Assembly (NCBI RefSeq): GCF_965655635.1
Contig: NZ_CBFHHE010000002.1
Coordinates: 62,001-126,000 of the forward strand
Source: Nereida sp965655635
Lineage (GTDB): Bacteria > Pseudomonadota > Alphaproteobacteria > Rhodobacterales > Rhodobacteraceae
Length of the DNA stretch: 64,000 nt
Direction of reading: 5' to 3'
In this document: in pieces, positions 41,043 to 49,783 of the stretch
Numbering within the stretch: position 1 is the first letter of the stretch
Layout of the letters: every line of letters begins with the position of its first letter
Translations under genes and position numbers: made by a program
Notes under the pieces: generated by a model
What the model was told of the DNA's origin: nothing
The model's input: only the letters and a program-made list of their open reading frames with translations
Databases searched by the model: none

Positions 41043-42278
41043 ATGCGTATGAAATACATTCAACTCTCCGAAGCCAAGACCCTGCCGGTTTGGCGCCAGC
41101 CTGTTGCTCTGCTGTTTTTGATGGCGGCCGCGATGCCAATTGCCTTTTCCACATGGTCCGCACTTCTTAATAACTTTGTGATTGAGGTCGCGGGTTTTGA
41201 CGGCAGTGACATTGGCTGGCTTCACACGGTGCGGGAAATTCCTGGCTTTTTTGCAATCGGGGTCATCGCCGTTTTGATGGTGATGCGTGAGCAGGTTTTG
41301 AAAATTGTGTCATTGGTTTTGCTGGGCGTTGCCACAGCTTTGACTGCAAAGTTTCCCTACATGGGCGGTATTTTGACCCTTACAATGCTAAGCAGCATTG
41401 GCTTTCATTACTATGAGACCGTGAACCAATCGCTTCAGTTGCAGTGGATCGATAAGGCGCGTGCGCCACAAACATTGGGCTGGATCATCGGCGCAGGGTC
41501 TGCGGCCACATTGTCTGTCTACATCGGTCTGCAGTTTTTGTGGGAGCCGCTCGGCCTGAGTTATAACGCAGTCTATATGACAGGCGGTTTGATCACGGCG
41601 TGCCTCGCGATTTTTGCGTATTTTGCCTATCCACAGTTTGAAAGCCCCAACCCACAGCGCAAGGAGTTCGTTTTGCGCAAACGGTACTGGCTATATTATG
41701 CGTTGCAGTTCATGTCCGGCGCGCGCCGTCAGATTTTTGTGGTTTTCGCAGCGTTCATGATGGTTGAGCGTTTTGGCTACAAAGTGGACGAGATCACAGG
41801 GCTTTTGATGATTACTTTGGTAGCGAACATGGTTTTCGCGCCGATGATCGGCAAGGTTGTCGCAGTCTTCGGCGAGCGCCGCGCATTGGCAGTTGAATAT
41901 GTGGGACTGTTCGTGGTCTTCGTGGCGTATTCTGGCATTTATTACTTGGGCTGGGGCGTTGTTTTGGCGGCGTCACTTTACGTGGTAAACCATCTGTTTT
42001 TTAGCCTTGCGCTGGCGATTAAAACATATTTTCAGAAAATCGCTGATCCCGCAGATATCGCGCCCACGGCGGCTGTAGCGTTCACCATCAACCACATCGC
42101 AGCGGTCTTTTTGCCTGCTCTGTTGGGATATGTATGGCTGACATCACCGGGGCTGGTGTTTATCTTGGCGGCGGGCATGGCTGCTTTGTCGCTTGGCTTG
42201 TCCCTGTTGATCCCGCGTCACCCAACACCTGGCAACGAAACTGTGTTTAGCCGCGTGCTGGCCGAACCGGCGACCTGA
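41043..42278 (+). CDS. Major facilitator superfamily transporter
   Basis: The protein has about 411 residues and twelve hydrophobic segments, without the sugar-porter or drug-antiporter signatures I would recognise. Starts at 41022, 41043 and 41049 are all in frame, and none has a strong ribosome site. I chose MRMKYIQLS because the hydrophobic core begins soon after. The segment TVREIPGFFAIGVIAVLMVM near residue 60 is intact, and the central loop (about 205-222) is basic as usual for MFS. The substrate is unknown. It precedes msrA by 44 bases, so cotranscription is possible. Confidence 0.75.
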   Translation: MRMKYIQLSEAKTLPVWRQPVALLFLMAAAMPIAFSTWSALLNNFVIEVAGFDGSDIGWLHTVREIPGFFAIGVIAVLMVMREQVLKIVSLVLLGVATALTAKFPYMGGILTLTMLSSIGFHYYETVNQSLQLQWIDKARAPQTLGWIIGAGSAATLSVYIGLQFLWEPLGLSYNAVYMTGGLITACLAIFAYFAYPQFESPNPQRKEFVLRKRYWLYYALQFMSGARRQIFVVFAAFMMVERFGYKVDEITGLLMITLVANMVFAPMIGKVVAVFGERRALAVEYVGLFVVFVAYSGIYYLGWGVVLAASLYVVNHLFFSLALAIKTYFQKIADPADIAPTAAVAFTINHIAAVFLPALLGYVWLTSPGLVFILAAGMAALSLGLSLLIPRHPTPGNETVFSRVLAEPAT

Positions 42279-42322
42279 TCCTATATCACTGACCAAAGAA
42301 GCTGCGGAACGGAGTTTTTGCG

Positions 42323-42973
42323 ATGATGTTATTTCAAAGAAAAAAGATGCAGATGGTAAGTGCGCAAAATGCGCTTGTGGGGCGCGCTGATCCTATTGCA
42401 ACGGCTGCGACGCATTTCGTGTCGGGCCGTGATCTGACGATGGAGGTTCCGACAGGCATGGAAGTGGTGCAGTTTGGCATGGGCTGTTTTTGGGGCGTTG
42501 AGCGGATTTTTTGGCAACTTGAAGGCGTATGGCTGACGATGGTTGGCTACGCTGCGGGTTACACACCGAACGCCACATATGATGAGGTCTGCACCGGCAA
42601 GACAGGGCACAACGAAGTGGTGCGGGTCGTTTATGATCCGGCGGTTATCTCGTTCCAAGAATTGCTTGTGGCTTTCTGGGAAGGACATGATCCTACCCAA
42701 GGTATGCGACAGGGTAATGATCTTGGCACGCAGTACCGCTCGGGAATTTATTGCAGCACCGAGGCGCAAATGGTTGCGGCGTTACAAAGTAAATCTGCCT
42801 ATCAAGAGCACCTCGATGCGGCGGGTTTTCCAGCGGTCACCACTGAAATTCTTGAGGCACAAACGTTCTACTTTGCGGAAGATTATCATCAGCAATATCT
42901 GGCGAAAAATCCGGCTGGGTATTGCGGGATCGGCGGAACCGGCGTTAGCTGCCCTGCGGGACTTGATGCATGA
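42323..42973 (+). CDS. msrA: Peptide-methionine (S)-S-oxide reductase
   Basis: The 216-residue protein has the catalytic cysteine in FGMGCFWGVERIFW (Cys55), then VGYAAGYTPNATYDEVCTGK and the substrate segment FWEGHDPTQGMRQGNDLGTQYRS. A C-terminal cysteine in GYCGIGGTGVSC serves as resolving residue. MsrA reduces methionine-S-sulfoxide in oxidised proteins. CGGAG precedes the ATG. The next gene begins within its stop (ATGA), tying it to a SnoaL-like protein gene. Confidence 0.95.
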   Translation: MMLFQRKKMQMVSAQNALVGRADPIATAATHFVSGRDLTMEVPTGMEVVQFGMGCFWGVERIFWQLEGVWLTMVGYAAGYTPNATYDEVCTGKTGHNEVVRVVYDPAVISFQELLVAFWEGHDPTQGMRQGNDLGTQYRSGIYCSTEAQMVAALQSKSAYQEHLDAAGFPAVTTEILEAQTFYFAEDYHQQYLAKNPAGYCGIGGTGVSCPAGLDA

Positions 42974-43956
42974 TTAACGTTTTTGATGTTCTGCAGGGGT
43001 GCTCGCTTGCGGCAGCTCAGGCTGAAGTAAATGCGAAATTTGCACCAGGCGCCACAGTGCATCTGGCCTATCCGTTTGAAACGATGCCGGTCGCTGATTT
43101 TACCGCGGCTGACGGGGCAGTTGGTGACGGTTCCTCAAAAGGGGGACCGTTAAGCGCGCTCTACACTGCGTTTCCCGATCTTGAGCGTCGTCCGTTCATC
43201 AAAATGCAGGGCGTCGATACCCATGGTCAAACATGGATTGGCCACTGCGGCCATTACGCGGGTAAATTTGCGGCACCCTTCTTGGACATCCCGCCCACGG
43301 CGCGCCTTGCGACAATGCGGTTTCACGAGTTCTTTCGCGTTGAAGGCGATCAGATCGTTGAAATGCAGGCGCTTTGGGACATTCCCGAACTAATGATGCA
43401 GGCCGGTGCGTGGCCGATGTCGCCCAGCTTGGGCCGCGAGATGACGGTTTTTGGACCGTCAACTTGTGACGGTCTGCGCATTGAAGGGGATGGTACTGCG
43501 GCATCTGCGGTGGTGGGTGATATGTTGCATCACCTAAGTTTTAACAACGACGGCGAAGATGCGATGCGGCTTCCTGCGTTTTGGGATCCGCGCTGTAGCT
43601 GGTACGGGCCAGCGGGCATTGGGACTGCGCGCGGGATCGAAGGTTTTCGCAAGCACCATCAAATACCGTTTTTGAATGCGATGCCTGATCGCAAGGGTGA
43701 GGTCGAAAAGGGGCATTATTTTGCGCAAGGCGACTATGTTGCTTTCACTGCATGGCCCGGTATGGATATGACGCTTGATGGCAGTGGATGGCTTGGAATT
43801 GCACCATCGGGCAAGCGTATCACTATGCGCAGTCTTGATTTCTGGCGGGTGAAAGACGGTCTTATTCGTGAAAACTGGGTGCTTGTTGATTTGCTAGATG
43901 CCTACGCTCAGCTTGGCGTGGATGTTCTGGCGCGGATGCGTGAATTAACCCGCTAA
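42970..43956 (+). CDS. Double SnoaL-like (NTF2-fold) protein, copy 1
   Basis: The 328-residue protein appears to contain two NTF2/SnoaL-like alpha+beta barrels, about 10-150 and 185-320. The second ends SLDFWRVKDGLIRENWVLVD, the classic strand pattern of SnoaL-like cyclase/hydratase folds. SnoaL-type enzymes perform aldol-type cyclisation, hydration or related acid-base chemistry on small molecules. It overlaps msrA by four bases but is paralogous to the protein at 45926-46876, and the genes 190 bases downstream form a catabolic-looking set. Its substrate is unknown. Confidence 0.75.
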   Translation: MINVFDVLQGCSLAAAQAEVNAKFAPGATVHLAYPFETMPVADFTAADGAVGDGSSKGGPLSALYTAFPDLERRPFIKMQGVDTHGQTWIGHCGHYAGKFAAPFLDIPPTARLATMRFHEFFRVEGDQIVEMQALWDIPELMMQAGAWPMSPSLGREMTVFGPSTCDGLRIEGDGTAASAVVGDMLHHLSFNNDGEDAMRLPAFWDPRCSWYGPAGIGTARGIEGFRKHHQIPFLNAMPDRKGEVEKGHYFAQGDYVAFTAWPGMDMTLDGSGWLGIAPSGKRITMRSLDFWRVKDGLIRENWVLVDLLDAYAQLGVDVLARMRELTR

Positions 43957-44082
43957 GGAAGCGCGCCTCAAAAGTATCACGGTGAAAGTGGTGGTGTTAA
44001 ACGAATGGCGCTGCCATATCCGCGTTCCGGCTAAGAAATCTCATCACATCTCTCGACATTTAAGGTGATCACCCTAAGGGGA

Positions 44083-44132
44083 TTGTCAGGTGTAAATCTT
44101 GGGCGTAGGGTAATCTTGCAAACCTATGCAAG
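44083..44132 (+). promoter_or_regulatory. Putative promoter with LacI-type operator before the SDR gene
   Basis: TTGTCA (44083-44088) and TAGGGT (44106-44111) are 17 bases apart. Directly after the -10 lies a perfect inverted repeat CTTGCA-AACCTA-TGCAAG (44115-44132), where a repressor would block initiation. A second palindrome, GGTGATCACC, lies at 44064-44073. The operon's own LacI-family regulator (44919-45926) is the obvious candidate to bind here. Confidence 0.45.
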
Positions 44133-44146
44133 AGTGAGTCTGAGCC

Positions 44147-44893
44147 ATGATCCCCAACACCCCGTCGTTCCGTCTTGATGGCAAACGTGCACTGGTTACT
44201 GGCGCATCGCGTGGTATCGGTCTGGGCTGTGCTGCCGCTTTGGCACAAGCAGGAGCGCATGTGGTCATGGCTGCGCGCGGCATTGCCGAGTTGCAGTCTG
44301 CCACAGATGAAATGGCCGCTCAGGGCCTTTCTGTTGAGGCAGTTCAGCTTGATGTGACGGACCTTGAAGCGGTGCGTAATGTGCTGAAAACACCTGTTGA
44401 TGTTGTGTGTAATTCCGCCGGTATGGCGCGTCACGGTCCCGCGATTGATGCGCGCTCTGAAGATTTTGATGCAGTGTCAGAAATTAATTTCAAAGCGGCT
44501 TATTTTCTCGCGCAAGAAGCGGCCAAAGGCATGCAGAACGGTGGTTCGATCATTCAGATCAGCAGCCAAATGGGTCACGTCGGCGGGATGGAACGTGCTG
44601 TATATTGCGGCACAAAACACGCCGTTGAGGGCATGACCAAGGCGATGGCCATCGAATGGGGGCCGCGCAACATTCGCGTGAACACCATTTGTCCGACGTT
44701 TATTCGCACACCGTTGACCGAAGCCACTTTTGAAGATCCAGCAAAGCGCGCGTGGATCGAAGAAAAGATTAAACTGCCCCGTGTGGCCGAGATCGAAGAT
44801 ATTATGGGAGCTGTGGTGTTTTTGGCCACGGACGCCAGTGCGATGGTCACTGGAACGTCTATTTTAGTGGATGGTGGCTGGACTGCGGGATGA
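44147..44893 (+). CDS. Short-chain dehydrogenase/reductase
   Basis: The 248-residue classical SDR has the nucleotide loop VTGASRGIGLG (about 17-27), the CNSAG motif (about 87-91), the catalytic serine in IQISSQMG (about 137) and YxxxK in YCGTKHAVEG (about 152-156). It ends TGTSILVDGGW, as usual. It oxidises or reduces a hydroxyl/carbonyl with NAD(P). It is the first gene after the putative LacI-controlled promoter and is followed 26 bases later by the regulator gene, so it belongs to the cluster that runs to 49773. The substrate is unknown. Confidence 0.88.
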   Translation: MIPNTPSFRLDGKRALVTGASRGIGLGCAAALAQAGAHVVMAARGIAELQSATDEMAAQGLSVEAVQLDVTDLEAVRNVLKTPVDVVCNSAGMARHGPAIDARSEDFDAVSEINFKAAYFLAQEAAKGMQNGGSIIQISSQMGHVGGMERAVYCGTKHAVEGMTKAMAIEWGPRNIRVNTICPTFIRTPLTEATFEDPAKRAWIEEKIKLPRVAEIEDIMGAVVFLATDASAMVTGTSILVDGGWTAG

Positions 44894-44918
44894 TGTATGT
44901 GCGCCAACATGGTGCCCA

Positions 44919-45926
44919 ATGAAGGGTAAGGTCACCTCGTTTGATGTGGCGCAGCGGGCGGGTGTGAGCCAGTCTGCGGTCAGCCGCGTTTTCAGTGGTG
45001 CCAGCGCCAGCAAGGCCACCCAAGACAAAGTACGCAGCGCGGCTGATGCCCTTGGATACCGGCCCAATAGGTTGGCGCGCGGGTTAATTACAGGGCGCTC
45101 AAAGATCATTGGGTTGGTCGTGGCTTACCTTGATAATCAGTTTTATCCAGATGCGCTTGAGCGGCTGAGTAATGTGCTCAAAGAGCAAGGTTACCACATC
45201 CTGATATTTACGACCAAAGGCCGCGGCGAAGAGGTCAAACAGACTTTTGATCAGTTAATGGATTATCAGGTGGACGGCATCATCGCCGCAAGTGTGGGCA
45301 TCAGTGACGAGCTGACCAATAAATGCGCTGCTGCTGGTATTCCACTGGTCCTTTTTAACCGTGGTCACCGGGGCGGTGCATTGGCTCAGGTCACCAGCGA
45401 CAACCTTCAAGGTGCGGCCAAGATTGGGTCGTTTCTGGCTAAAGGCGGGCATCGGCGGATCGGTCATATTTCGGGCTGGATGGGCTCGATCACGGGCCAA
45501 GATCGCGCGCAAGGCTTTGCAATTGGGCTACAAGCGGCGGGATCAGAACTGGTGCATCAGATTGATGGGATGTACCGCCGCGATACTGCGGCTGAGGCGG
45601 CAGAAACTCTGGTGAGTGAGCAGGGTTGCGACGCAATTTTTGTGGGTAATGATCACATGGCATTCGCGGTGATGGATCATTTGCGCGGCGCAATGAAGAT
45701 ATCTGTGCCAAATGATGTTTCAATCGTCGGATATGATGACGTGTCTATGGCGGCTTGGGGGGCATATGAGCTGACGACCCTTCGTCAGCCCGTAAACCGT
45801 ATGGTTCATGCAACCGTCGACACTCTTTTAGCGATGATTGAGGACGCAGATGCCTCAGCAGATCAGATTACAATTGATGGACCCCTCGTGGTCAGAACTT
45901 CAGCCAAAGTACCAAAGGAAAACTGA
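44919..45926 (+). CDS. LacI-family transcriptional regulator
   Basis: The 335-residue protein starts at the ATG at 44919. The LacI helix-turn-helix, TSFDVAQRAGVSQSAVSRVF (about 5-24), is followed by a hinge helix (RPNRLARGL) and a periplasmic-binding-protein-like effector domain (about 60-330), including DAIFVGNDHMAFAVMDHLRG. The effector pocket should bind a small pathway molecule. Its stop overlaps the start of the next gene (TGATG), so it is cotranscribed with the catabolic genes and probably autoregulated through the repeat at 44115-44132. Confidence 0.9.
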   Translation: MKGKVTSFDVAQRAGVSQSAVSRVFSGASASKATQDKVRSAADALGYRPNRLARGLITGRSKIIGLVVAYLDNQFYPDALERLSNVLKEQGYHILIFTTKGRGEEVKQTFDQLMDYQVDGIIAASVGISDELTNKCAAAGIPLVLFNRGHRGGALAQVTSDNLQGAAKIGSFLAKGGHRRIGHISGWMGSITGQDRAQGFAIGLQAAGSELVHQIDGMYRRDTAAEAAETLVSEQGCDAIFVGNDHMAFAVMDHLRGAMKISVPNDVSIVGYDDVSMAAWGAYELTTLRQPVNRMVHATVDTLLAMIEDADASADQITIDGPLVVRTSAKVPKEN

Positions 45927-46876
45927 TGCGCGGCTTCGACAATAAGTTCAAAGATTTCCCTGATTATATCATCGGCATTACCAAAGAGGTCTGGGAAGAT
46001 CGCGGCTTGGGCGAAGCGATGGAGCGCTATTACCACCCTGATGTCTACGTCCGGATGCCCGGTGTGTTTGCGCGTGGTGAAAAGGGTGCGACTGCAGCGA
46101 CGATGGCAACGCTGGTTCAGTTTCCCGATCGTACTTTGCTGGGAGAAGACGTAATTTGGTCTGGTACGCCGGAGCGAGGGATGTTGTCGTCTCACCGGAT
46201 CCGCTCAACGGCGACGCATCTTGGGGATGGGGCATTTGGCGCGCCAACGGGCCGCAAGGTGGTTAGCCTTGCGCTGGCAGACTGTTTTGCCCAAGACAAC
46301 ATGATTTCTGACGAATGGCTGATCCGCGATAATGGCGGCATTGTACGTCAACTTGGCTATGACCCACGGGAATTTGCAGCCGAGCGTTTGGACGAGATGA
46401 CGCCGTTCACCCCTGCGATTGACGAAGACGGCCCCTACCTTGGGCGCGGCAACGACAATGACTGGGGCGCTAAGACCGCCAGTCTTATCGAGCGAATGAT
46501 GCACGCAGAATTCAGCGTGATCAGTCGTGAATATGACCGCGGCGCACAGCTTGAATACGCGGGCAACAAGAAAGGTCACAGCCACGAGTTTGCCGATGCA
46601 TTCTGGCTTGGGCTTCGCTCTGCGTTCCCTTCTGCAGAATTCAAACTGAACCACGTTATCGGTCGCGAAGACCTAATGATGCCGCCACGTGCCGCTGTGC
46701 GTTGGTCACTGGACGGCAATCACGACGGATGGGGTATGTTCGGAAAACCCACGGGTGCGCCGGTCCACGTGATGGGGATTACCCACGTGGAATACGGGCC
46801 TTGGGGCCTGCGCCGCGAGTGGACGCTGATTGATGAAGTCGCCATTTGGGCGCAAATTTTGAAACACCAAGGCTGA
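45926..46876 (+). CDS. Double SnoaL-like (NTF2-fold) protein, copy 2
   Basis: The 316-residue protein has two NTF2/SnoaL-like halves: about 10-140 (AMERYYHPDVYVRMPG is the helix-strand hallmark) and about 165-312 (ending LRREWTLIDEVAIWAQI). It is a distant relative of the protein at 42970-43956, sharing the double-domain layout and the ending around WxLxD. Coupled to the LacI-family gene at its start, it is a central member of the cluster. Likely small-molecule acid-base chemistry, such as hydration or ring opening, is inference from the fold only. Confidence 0.75.
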   Translation: MRGFDNKFKDFPDYIIGITKEVWEDRGLGEAMERYYHPDVYVRMPGVFARGEKGATAATMATLVQFPDRTLLGEDVIWSGTPERGMLSSHRIRSTATHLGDGAFGAPTGRKVVSLALADCFAQDNMISDEWLIRDNGGIVRQLGYDPREFAAERLDEMTPFTPAIDEDGPYLGRGNDNDWGAKTASLIERMMHAEFSVISREYDRGAQLEYAGNKKGHSHEFADAFWLGLRSAFPSAEFKLNHVIGREDLMMPPRAAVRWSLDGNHDGWGMFGKPTGAPVHVMGITHVEYGPWGLRREWTLIDEVAIWAQILKHQG

Positions 46877-46905
46877 GCCAGCCACCATACTACGGGAAGA
46901 CCACC

Positions 46906-47865
46906 ATGACTTATTTGTCAGATCGCATCGTTCGCTACGGTGAACTTAAACCCTGCAGGACAGCATTTATTGATGCGCATACGCCGGGTTCTGATCAAAA
47001 AGAGAACTTCACAATCATTGGGGGCGGCGTGTCTGAAAGCGCCGACCAGCACGTCCATATTTCTGATCAGATCGGCTTTAACATTGGTGCTGCGGGACAG
47101 CCGCCTAAGTGCCGCAACTCTCTGCACAGCCACCGCACTGCTGAGGTTTTCTTTGTCCTTAAAGGTAAGTGGCGCTTTTTCTGGGGCCGTTGGGGTGATG
47201 CAGGCGAAGTCACTTTGGAAGCGGGCGATATCTTCAATATTCCAACAGGTATGTTCCGCGGGTTTGAAAACATCGGTGATGACTACGGTATGATTATGGC
47301 CATCTTGGGCGGCGATGATGCAGGCGGCGGCGTGATCTGGGCGCCGCAAGTTATTGAAGATGCGGGTGCGCACGGTTTGATTCTGGGCGACAACGGACGT
47401 CTTTATGACACCAAAAAAGGGGAAACCTTGCCTGATGGGGTTGTTCCGATGCCGGTGCTGAGTGATGCGGAATTGGCTGCATTCCCTGAACCTACTACGT
47501 CTGAGGTCGTGCCGGGATACGTGGCGCGGTATTACGACATGCTTGCGTTGGCGGATAAACAGCCCGCGCGCGTTATCGGTGAGCACGGGATGCTGGTTGA
47601 TAAGCCCGGCTTTCATGTGGACATGATTGGCCGCGGTTCCTTACCAGATGCGGGATACACCACCGACAAGCATGAGGTGCTTATGGGCATGACCGGCCAT
47701 TGGAAGGTGAATGTCGAAGGCTTTGAAACGGTTCTGTCCCCGGGGGATACTTTTGCTATTCCCCCCAACAAAGCACGCATCATTACACCTGCGATGACAG
47801 GCGAGGCGGCACTTTACCGTGTGAGTGCTACGGATGACGCTGCCGGCCTTACTTGGCGCCAGTAA
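46906..47865 (+). CDS. Bicupin protein, possible metal-dependent dioxygenase or isomerase
   Basis: From the ATG at 46906 the protein has 320 residues. The first cupin carries NSLHSHRTAEVFFVLKGKWR (about 69-88), with the His-x-His and Glu metal ligands, then LEAGDIFNIPTGMFRGFEN. The second has DKHEVLMGMTGHWKV and LSPGDTFAIPPNKARI near the C-terminus but fewer metal ligands. A bicupin with one intact metal site could be a ring-cleaving dioxygenase or an isomerase. It lies 29 bases after the second SnoaL-like gene. The substrate is unknown. Confidence 0.78.
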   Translation: MTYLSDRIVRYGELKPCRTAFIDAHTPGSDQKENFTIIGGGVSESADQHVHISDQIGFNIGAAGQPPKCRNSLHSHRTAEVFFVLKGKWRFFWGRWGDAGEVTLEAGDIFNIPTGMFRGFENIGDDYGMIMAILGGDDAGGGVIWAPQVIEDAGAHGLILGDNGRLYDTKKGETLPDGVVPMPVLSDAELAAFPEPTTSEVVPGYVARYYDMLALADKQPARVIGEHGMLVDKPGFHVDMIGRGSLPDAGYTTDKHEVLMGMTGHWKVNVEGFETVLSPGDTFAIPPNKARIITPAMTGEAALYRVSATDDAAGLTWRQ

Positions 47866-47870
47866 AATGA

Positions 47871-47908
47871 TTGGCCTTGCCGGACTATCGGGTTGAGGGC
47901 AGGGCCAA
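47871..47908 (+). promoter_or_regulatory. Intercistronic hairpin before the MetE-like gene
   Basis: TTGGCCTTGCC (47871-47881) pairs with GGCAGGGCCAA (47898-47908), eleven pairs with one mismatch position that is a G-U in RNA, around a 16-base loop. It follows the bicupin stop by five bases. There is no T-run, so it may stabilise the upstream message or tune expression of the downstream methyltransferase. Confidence 0.5.
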
Positions 47909-47947
47909 AATGCCTAGTGTAGCGTTGAATAATTTTGGGGATATCAG

Positions 47948-49069
47948 ATGGTTAAAACAACGCACGTAGGCTCACTTCCGCGGGTTCAAGAAGTGGTGGA
48001 TTTCATTTTCGCCCGTGAAAAAGAGCAGCCATACGATCAAGCCGCATTTGACAGCTGCATGACAAAGGCAGTCGATGATGTGGTTGCGCGCCAAGTGGCC
48101 GCAGGCGTTGATATCGTCAGTGATGGTGAAACGTCCAAGATCAGCTATGCGACCTACGTCAAAGACCGCTACACTGGTTTTGACGGTGACAGCCCCCGCA
48201 ATGCGCCTGCTGATTTGAAGCTGTTCCCCAAGTTTCTTGAGCGGCAAGCCCAAGGTGGCGGTACCCCTACATATAACCGCCCCATGTGTGTGGGCGAGGT
48301 GAAGGCCAAGCCTGTTGATGATCTGGCCAAAGATATCGCAAACCTGAAAGCCGCGATGCAAAAGCACGGCGCGTCTGAGGGCTTTATGAATGCCGCGTCC
48401 CCCGGTGTGATCAGCCTCTTTCTGCAAAACGATTACTACCCCACGCGCGAGGCCTATTTGGCAGCACTCGCGGATGTAATGCGTGCCGAGTACCGCGCGA
48501 TTGTCGACGCGGGCCTGTACCTACAGCTTGATTGCCCGGATCTGGCTTTGTCGCGCCACATGCTGTTCCAAGACCTGACTGATGCGGAGTTTTTGAAAAT
48601 CGCTGCGGGGCACGTTGAGGCGCTGAACCACGCCCTTGAAGGGATCGACCCGTCGCGTGTCCGCGTCCATATTTGTTGGGGCAATTACGAGGGACCACAC
48701 GTATGCGACATTGATATGGACAAGGTCTTCAGCACGCTCATGTCGGTCGGTGCTGATCAATTGCTCTTTGAAACATCGAACCCGCGTCACGCCCACGAAT
48801 GGACAGTGTTCCGCGATCGCGTCTCTGAAATCCCTGATAGCAAAATCTTGGTGCCAGGTGTTGTAGACACGACGACAAACTTTGTTGAGCACCCCCAGCT
48901 GGTCGCGGAACGCATTGCCAAGTTTACCAATATCGTCGGGGCAGACCGTGTGATCGCTGGTAGTGACTGCGGCTTTGGCACATTTGCAGGCTTTGGAGCC
49001 GTTGATCCGGACATTGCATATGCAAAACTTGGTTCACTAAGTGAAGGAGCCAATTTGGAAAGCGCATGA
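47948..49069 (+). CDS. Cobalamin-independent methionine synthase II-like methyltransferase
   Basis: The 373-residue protein matches the C-terminal catalytic half of MetE only: TTHVGSLPR (about 4-12), VSDGETSK (about 57), RVHICWGNYEGPH (zinc ligands His/Cys, about 237-249), LLFETSNPRHAHEW and the final cysteine-bearing IAGSDCGFGTF (about 340). The N-terminal folate domain of true MetE is missing, so the methyl donor is probably not polyglutamyl methyl-THF. Stand-alone members occur in varied catabolic clusters and may move methyl groups from small methylated compounds. It is coupled to the next gene by an ATGA overlap. Confidence 0.85.
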   Translation: MVKTTHVGSLPRVQEVVDFIFAREKEQPYDQAAFDSCMTKAVDDVVARQVAAGVDIVSDGETSKISYATYVKDRYTGFDGDSPRNAPADLKLFPKFLERQAQGGGTPTYNRPMCVGEVKAKPVDDLAKDIANLKAAMQKHGASEGFMNAASPGVISLFLQNDYYPTREAYLAALADVMRAEYRAIVDAGLYLQLDCPDLALSRHMLFQDLTDAEFLKIAAGHVEALNHALEGIDPSRVRVHICWGNYEGPHVCDIDMDKVFSTLMSVGADQLLFETSNPRHAHEWTVFRDRVSEIPDSKILVPGVVDTTTNFVEHPQLVAERIAKFTNIVGADRVIAGSDCGFGTFAGFGAVDPDIAYAKLGSLSEGANLESA

Positions 49070-49773
49070 GCGAACCAATTGTATTTTTACCCGGTATGAT
49101 GTGTGACGCGCGGCTTTTTGGGCCGCAGTTGGCGGCGATGTCGTCAACACATGCTGTGATGGTTGCCCCCATCACGCAAGGCGAGCGGGTTGAGGATATC
49201 GCAGGTGCGCTTCTCGATCTGTTGCCGCGCCGGTTTGCATTGGCTGGCTTGTCGATGGGGGGCATCGTAGCGATGGAGTTGATGCGCCGCGCGCCTGAGC
49301 GGATCACACGGCTCTGCCTGCTTGACACGAACCCGCTTGCTGAAACGCCCCAAGTTGCTGCAATGCGCGAGCCGCAGATTGTTGCGGCGAAAACCGGTCG
49401 TTTGCTTGAGGTCATGCGCGACGAAATGAAGCCCAATTATCTGGCACCGGGTCCTGCACGCCAAGATGTACTTGATCTGGTGATGGAAATGGCGCGGACC
49501 CTTGGGCCTGATGTGTTCATCCGTCAGTCCCGCGCGCTACAGCGCCGTCGCGACCAGCAAGGCACTCTGCGCCGTGTAAATGTGCCGACCATGGTCATTT
49601 GCGGTGAACATGATGCGCTGTGTCCTGTGCGACGCCACACGTTTATGGCCGAGCTGATCGTAAACGCGCGGCTTCACGTGCTGGAAAACGCGGGCCATTT
49701 GCCCACGCTCGAGACACCTGATGAGGTCATTGACCTGCTCTATGACTGGATGAATATGCCTACAGCAGCCTAA
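49066..49773 (+). CDS. Alpha/beta-hydrolase
   Basis: The 235-residue protein has the nucleophile elbow LAGLSMGGIVAM (Ser63), an acid in ICGEHDALCP and the histidine in ENAGHLPTLE near residue 208, a complete triad. FLPGMMCDARLFGPQ at the start is the oxyanion-hole region. It would hydrolyse an ester, thioester, enol-lactone or C-C bond. The start overlaps the MetE-like gene stop, and it is the last gene of the LacI-regulated cluster. It is convergent with the DUF6151-like gene. Confidence 0.85.
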   Translation: MSEPIVFLPGMMCDARLFGPQLAAMSSTHAVMVAPITQGERVEDIAGALLDLLPRRFALAGLSMGGIVAMELMRRAPERITRLCLLDTNPLAETPQVAAMREPQIVAAKTGRLLEVMRDEMKPNYLAPGPARQDVLDLVMEMARTLGPDVFIRQSRALQRRRDQQGTLRRVNVPTMVICGEHDALCPVRRHTFMAELIVNARLHVLENAGHLPTLETPDEVIDLLYDWMNMPTAA

Positions 49774-49783
49774 GCCGCCCGCG

